From Sphingorhabdus sp. YGSMI21 (GTDB taxonomy: Bacteria > Pseudomonadota > Alphaproteobacteria > Sphingomonadales > Sphingomonadaceae): 64,000 bases of DNA. The stretch spans positions 2,309,001-2,373,000 of the forward strand of contig NZ_CP022548.1 of assembly GCF_002776575.1 (NCBI RefSeq), in the 5' to 3' direction. Each line of letters starts with the position of its first letter. Position 1 is the stretch's first letter. The notes beneath the pieces are model-generated. The model was not told where the DNA came from. It made no database searches and was given only the letters and a program-made list of their open reading frames with translations. This document shows positions 61,301-64,000 of this stretch, piece after piece. The position numbers and the translations under genes were made by a program.

Positions 61301-62552
61301 CTGTGTCGCCGCCATGCGCTACTGCAGCCGGCTTCTTGTCTTCCTCGTGCGCGCCTTTTGCACCATGGGCAGCATCATAAGTACCAAAACTGCCGAACCG
61401 ATGCTCACCCTCTTTCAGGTTTCTGATGGTCGGATCAACCGTCTGGGTCTGGCCGTCGCGCCCGAACTTGGCCCAAATCGAGCTGTGCCGCGGTTCGCGG
61501 TCATTGGCGTAGACGACGTGGCAGCCGGCGCAGCCAGACTGGCGATAGTCGCCGGGCTGATCATTGGTGCCCATGAACCACATGAACGGGTCGTTGAGCC
61601 GGGTCTTGTGGATATTGAGGACGGGAATGGCAACGCGCAGGCCGGTTCCCGGGCCGCGATTGGATTGCTTGAGATCGGGACGGCCGGGCTCTTCCAGCCG
61701 CTGGATGATGCCGCCGATATTGGGCAGTCCGATTTCCGGGAACTGTGTGTTGATATTGCGGCCGCCGCGCTCGAACACACGGAAGATATCGCCCGGCGGT
61801 ACCGTGTGCCAGGTCGGGAGCGGATAGAGAATCGGCAGCGCACCGCGTTTCTTCTCGGCTTCGGTCACGGTGCCGTGCGGATTGCCGGGTGACTTGATCG
61901 TCGCCGGCTCGCCCTTGCGGGTATAGGCCTCGCCGAAGACGTAATTTTTGAATGGTACAATGCCGTTGTTATAAGCGGCTCCGCCCCACAGCATGGCACC
62001 GGTGGCCATCAGCGACCGCTCCGAGGCCTCGATGATTTCCATATGGCAGGCGCCACAGGATTCGCGGGCCACGCGATAGTCCGACGGGTTGACGAAACGC
62101 ACAAATTCTGGCGATTCCTTGTTGAGCAGGCCATAGCTGCGTTTGGGATTGGCGGAAGACGGCCAATGCCAGCTTTCGGGATATTTGGGCAGGACGTGCG
62201 CCTTGGTCAGCGCATCCATATAGGCGAGGCTGTTTTTGCCCCATTCATTGTTGCCAATGACCGAAGCATCGCCGCCATGACAGTCGACGCAGCCGAGTAC
62301 CACAGCGGGGGTCTCGTGCATCGTCTTCTGATCGCTATCGGTGTGACAGCTCTGGCAGCCGCTGCTCTTGGCTTGCGCCTCGTCCCAGGTCTGGTTCTGC
62401 GGGGCAGGGGGCGTGAAGCTATAGTCGACCTTTTGCGGTTTTTCCTTGCCTGCTGCAAGCAGCAGCGAGGCGGGAGTGACTGTTAGCGCTAGGGCACCCA
62501 GCCCCGCGAGGATCGATTTGCTATTGCCGGTCAGAAGGTTCCGTATGCCCAT
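58359..62552 (-). CDS. Decahaem c-type cytochrome with C-terminal LVIVD beta-propeller
   Basis: 1397 aa, exported (signal NSKSILAGLGALALTVTPAS, cleavage near LLLAAG). Ten CXXCH haem motifs, at about residues 66, 88, 166, 341, 451, 633, 660, 779, 790 and 896, so the first 900 residues form a decahaem domain. From about 1010 to 1340 at least six LVIVD-type repeats follow (YMFVAEGKGGFRAYDVASIG, YAYITTAAGLTVIDLDDPL, FAYVADGRNGLKVIQLTTP), a beta-propeller. It is coupled to the upstream barrel gene: its ATG overlaps that gene's TGA by one base. Probably periplasmic or surface exposed. I infer electron transfer through or at the outer membrane; partner and direction are unknown. Confidence 0.9.
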   Translation of the reverse strand: MGIRNLLTGNSKSILAGLGALALTVTPASLLLAAGKEKPQKVDYSFTPPAPQNQTWDEAQAKSSGCQSCHTDSDQKTMHETPAVVLGCVDCHGGDASVIGNNEWGKNSLAYMDALTKAHVLPKYPESWHWPSSANPKRSYGLLNKESPEFVRFVNPSDYRVARESCGACHMEIIEASERSLMATGAMLWGGAAYNNGIVPFKNYVFGEAYTRKGEPATIKSPGNPHGTVTEAEKKRGALPILYPLPTWHTVPPGDIFRVFERGGRNINTQFPEIGLPNIGGIIQRLEEPGRPDLKQSNRGPGTGLRVAIPVLNIHKTRLNDPFMWFMGTNDQPGDYRQSGCAGCHVVYANDREPRHSSIWAKFGRDGQTQTVDPTIRNLKEGEHRFGSFGTYDAAHGAKGAHEEDKKPAAVAHGGDTGHGDDHASEIDPAKREKGHPIQHAFTRAIPTAQCMNCHMHQPNIFLNSYLGYTMWDYESDAPYMWPGPDNKTPKPEGMSDAEYQEKYKQQKYPDAEEVRKVLDRNPEGAAPKGLWADIDFLRNVYDVNDDAKDTQFADYHGHGWNFRAILKRDRDGNLLDAEGNQASYSTDTDNIVAHDDPEKFRRDGEGKFVEPGINPGKSVHMMSIHAEVGMQCADCHFGQDSHGNGLIYGEVANAVEISCKDCHGTADAYPTLLTSNLAARPKGSNLGLLRNANGERRFEWFENPEGKRVLIQRSIVDPELRWQVSLVKDSVDRSHPDFNLKAARAKLMSKSGAETGKYTFGSGVPKEERAHKDENMVCFTCHLSWTTSCGGCHLPIEANWQADSHKYEGGTTRNYATYNPQVARDQMFQLGRHQTSKGNVIAPVRSTSALILSSTNINRERIYVQQPPISGIGFSSQAFAPHFPHTVRKTETKQCSDCHVSEANDNNAIMAQTLLQGTNFVNFIGLHAWVGLEKGFEAVRVTEWDEPQAVIGSYLQKYAYPDYWRMHVEDNDRELINWVRGERLDKNLSGETKALEEFKNVIQGTSDAVRCLQLRGEYMFVAEGKGGFRAYDVASIGNKGFSERIVKAPFSSLGHDTHVDTKNATCMALATNQPIAPTRNTKELREINEEQAFHPVYNYAVVTDSEEGLILVDVNTLADGEFRNNFFKRSLTWNKGGVLDGAQHITLAGHYAYITTAAGLTVIDLDDPLKPRHIITIPMTDARASALQFRYLWVTDADGVKLFNVTDMERPVAVPSGTIPLRNARRLYLARTYAYIAAKDDGLVIANITQPEAPTIYLKETFGGTMNDAEDVIIGSTNATLFAYVADGRNGLKVIQLTTPDSQKNYYGFSPAPKPELIAFARTPKPALALSKGLDRDRAVDETGGQMAVFGRFGSRPFTRSEMQRFYLNSKGKPYFVTDEPDIADWIGPVPPLLAK

Positions 62553-64000
62553 CAGAAAGCCAATATCGCGTTGAGTAGAATCGAATAGTGGAAGTCGCGT
62601 TTGTCGGTCTGATCGAACAAATCCTTGAATCCTTTTCCGGGTAGCAAAGCAGCGCCGGACAAGCGGAATACCATATTTTGCGTGGCTTTCGGGCGGTAGA
62701 TTGCAGCGAGAGACAGGTCCCAGCCAATATCCCGTGGAATCGACCCTTCGACGCGCAGAGCTTCGAGGCTCTCGGTCTTGTGGAACCAGAGATGATTGGC
62801 ATTGCCGGAAAGGCGGAAATCGGGGGTCAGATCAGCGTCGACGCCAACGCCGGCCAATATCGTGCCGGGATTGTTGAAATTACTCTGCCCCTGTTCCTTG
62901 GAGGAACGAAGCGAGTTTAGGATACCGTTGCGGCCGTTAATCGAGATCACCCTGCCACCGCCGGCGAAAGGGATGGTCTGGCGGATCCAGTAGCTGGTGT
63001 CGGCTCCGGCAAAGATGGGATTTTCGAAGATTGCATCAAAGCCGGCTTCGGTATTATTATAGGGATTGCCATCGCCGCTGGCGAACAGGCCGGAGGCGCG
63101 GAAGCGCAGGAAGTCAACGTCATAGCTGGCTTCCAGCGCACCGAAATAGGCTTCGATTTTCGCCGGTTCGCTGGTGAAGAAGCTGTTCCGGTCCTCGCCA
63201 AAGGCGCCGTAAACCTGACCCGTCAGATTGATCCGTCCGATCCGCCCGTCAAAGGCATAGCCGGGATAGACGACATCATAGGCGCGGCCCCTGAGGTCGC
63301 CTAATAGGGCGGGGCGGACCGGAAAGCCATTGTCGTCAATCTCGATATCGGACTTTTCGCGGTTCATGTTGTAGGTCACGCTGAACTGGCTGGTCAGGCC
63401 GACAAAGGGCAAATCCTGCCGGTACAAATTGGCGAAGAAAATATAGCTTTCGCGCGGGGTCTGGGTGATGTCGTTGAGACCGGAATTGGTGTCTTTTTCC
63501 AGCTGGACGAAGGCTCCGAGATTATACTGGATCCGGTTGTTGTCGCGGGTCCCGAACAGGCGGAAACCGAGCTGGTTGTCCTGGAACAGGAAACCGCGGA
63601 AATCAGCCTGCATCGGCTGGATACCGATGCGGAAGCTGTCGAAGTCATAGCGGGCCGAGGTGTTGCGGATATGATAGTCGAAAAATGCCTCCTGTACGCC
63701 GACAAACCAGTCGGTGCGGTGCGAGGATTTCGACGGTTCGACGAACAGGACCCGGCGTTCCGGGACATTCACATGATTGACCTGGGTCGCCAGTGTGAGG
63801 CGATATTCCACGTCAGGCGGTTTGTAGGCGGTGGAGCCCTTGATCAGGGCAAAGCCGGTGATGAAGGTCTGGGCATAGACTTCCGAACCGGACCGTCCGA
63901 AAACGTCGATGCTGTTCGGGCGTTCGGTGGTCTGGACGCCGACGGGGATAGGGAAGCTGCGGGGTTCGACAACCGTATCGGAAATCAGATTGGCGACGAA
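62552..64000 (-). CDS. Outer-membrane beta-barrel protein (5' end outside window)
   Basis: Open to the right edge; at least 480 residues are visible and no stop occurs up to base 64000. Alternating hydrophobic strands with aromatic girdles run throughout (FVGVQEAFFDYHIRN, RIGIQPMQADFRGFLFQDNQ, YGAFGEDRNSFFTSEPAKIE) and the chain ends YSILLNAILAF with a terminal Phe. It is not a TonB receptor: no plug is seen. Porin-like barrel is the best description. Stop TGA overlaps the start of the decahaem cytochrome, indicating a common transcript and complex. Confidence 0.85.
   Translation of the reverse strand, partial: FVANLISDTVVEPRSFPIPVGVQTTERPNSIDVFGRSGSEVYAQTFITGFALIKGSTAYKPPDVEYRLTLATQVNHVNVPERRVLFVEPSKSSHRTDWFVGVQEAFFDYHIRNTSARYDFDSFRIGIQPMQADFRGFLFQDNQLGFRLFGTRDNNRIQYNLGAFVQLEKDTNSGLNDITQTPRESYIFFANLYRQDLPFVGLTSQFSVTYNMNREKSDIEIDDNGFPVRPALLGDLRGRAYDVVYPGYAFDGRIGRINLTGQVYGAFGEDRNSFFTSEPAKIEAYFGALEASYDVDFLRFRASGLFASGDGNPYNNTEAGFDAIFENPIFAGADTSYWIRQTIPFAGGGRVISINGRNGILNSLRSSKEQGQSNFNNPGTILAGVGVDADLTPDFRLSGNANHLWFHKTESLEALRVEGSIPRDIGWDLSLAAIYRPKATQNMVFRLSGAALLPGKGFKDLFDQTDKRDFHYSILLNAILAF

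Noticed and set aside
58458..61892. Two long plus-strand open frames (516 and 613 codons)
   Set aside because: Both are antisense to the decahaem cytochrome, whose CXXCH motifs and propeller repeats are in the minus-strand frame.

Overview
The window is a bacterial chromosome segment with dense, mostly short-spaced genes on both strands. The gene set points to an alphaproteobacterium of the order Sphingomonadales (Sphingopyxis / Sphingorhabdus-like; inferred, not tested). It has two TonB-dependent receptors, a DUF2093 gene, the divergent purD/xseA pair, an nrdA without ATP cone, an atm1-type ABC exporter, and many intergenic palindromes of the type common in that order. I saw no rRNA, tRNA or CRISPR array.

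Layout. 0.1-2.9 kb: AT-richer accessory stretch with an unknown protein, a Sel1-like lipoprotein and a large intergenic repeat field. 2.9-7.4 kb: purD and xseA start on overlapping codons, followed by DUF2093 and an M23 peptidase. 7.7-13.8 kb: a large TonB receptor with distinctive codon use, facing a three-gene minus-strand run (M19 dipeptidase homologue missing metal ligands, P-loop sulfotransferase-like protein, 2OG-Fe(II) oxygenase). 13.8-23.3 kb: clpB, a penicillin-acylase-type Ntn hydrolase, a GIY-YIG gene framed by duplicated REP-like hairpins, a zinc alcohol dehydrogenase, nadB and an ABC ATPase. 23.7-28.9 kb: small conserved genes plus tldD, a CPBP protease and a patatin. 28.9-32.5 kb: a nitrogen-control unit (sigma-54 promoter, P-II, amtB) and an SSS symporter. 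32.5-45 kb: GMC oxidoreductase with overlapping sterol desaturase-type gene, phosphatase, recQ, ATM1-like exporter, second TonB receptor, class I fumarase and an EamA transporter. 45.5-46.6 kb: a possible RiPP precursor beside an intact IS5-family element. 46.6-51.1 kb: the ribonucleotide reductase locus, nrdA, an SPFH-tail mini-protein and nrdB, with paired NrdR boxes, DnaA-like boxes and 10-bp phased repeats upstream. 51.1-52.4 kb: an AT-rich Panacea-domain gene overlapping an unknown gene, a candidate toxin-antitoxin pair. 52.4-58.3 kb: small membrane/exported proteins separated by long palindromic repeats, two tandem 40-residue paralogues, and an SDR. 58.4-64 kb: a 1397-residue protein with ten CXXCH haem motifs and a C-terminal LVIVD-type propeller, translationally coupled to an outer-membrane beta-barrel that runs off the window.

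The two best candidates for little-described systems are the decahaem-propeller/barrel pair (possible trans-outer-membrane electron conduit) and the Panacea pair embedded directly behind nrdB. Also notable are the GIY-YIG/REP-like unit, the tandem 40-residue peptides, and the lasso-like precursor next to the insertion sequence.
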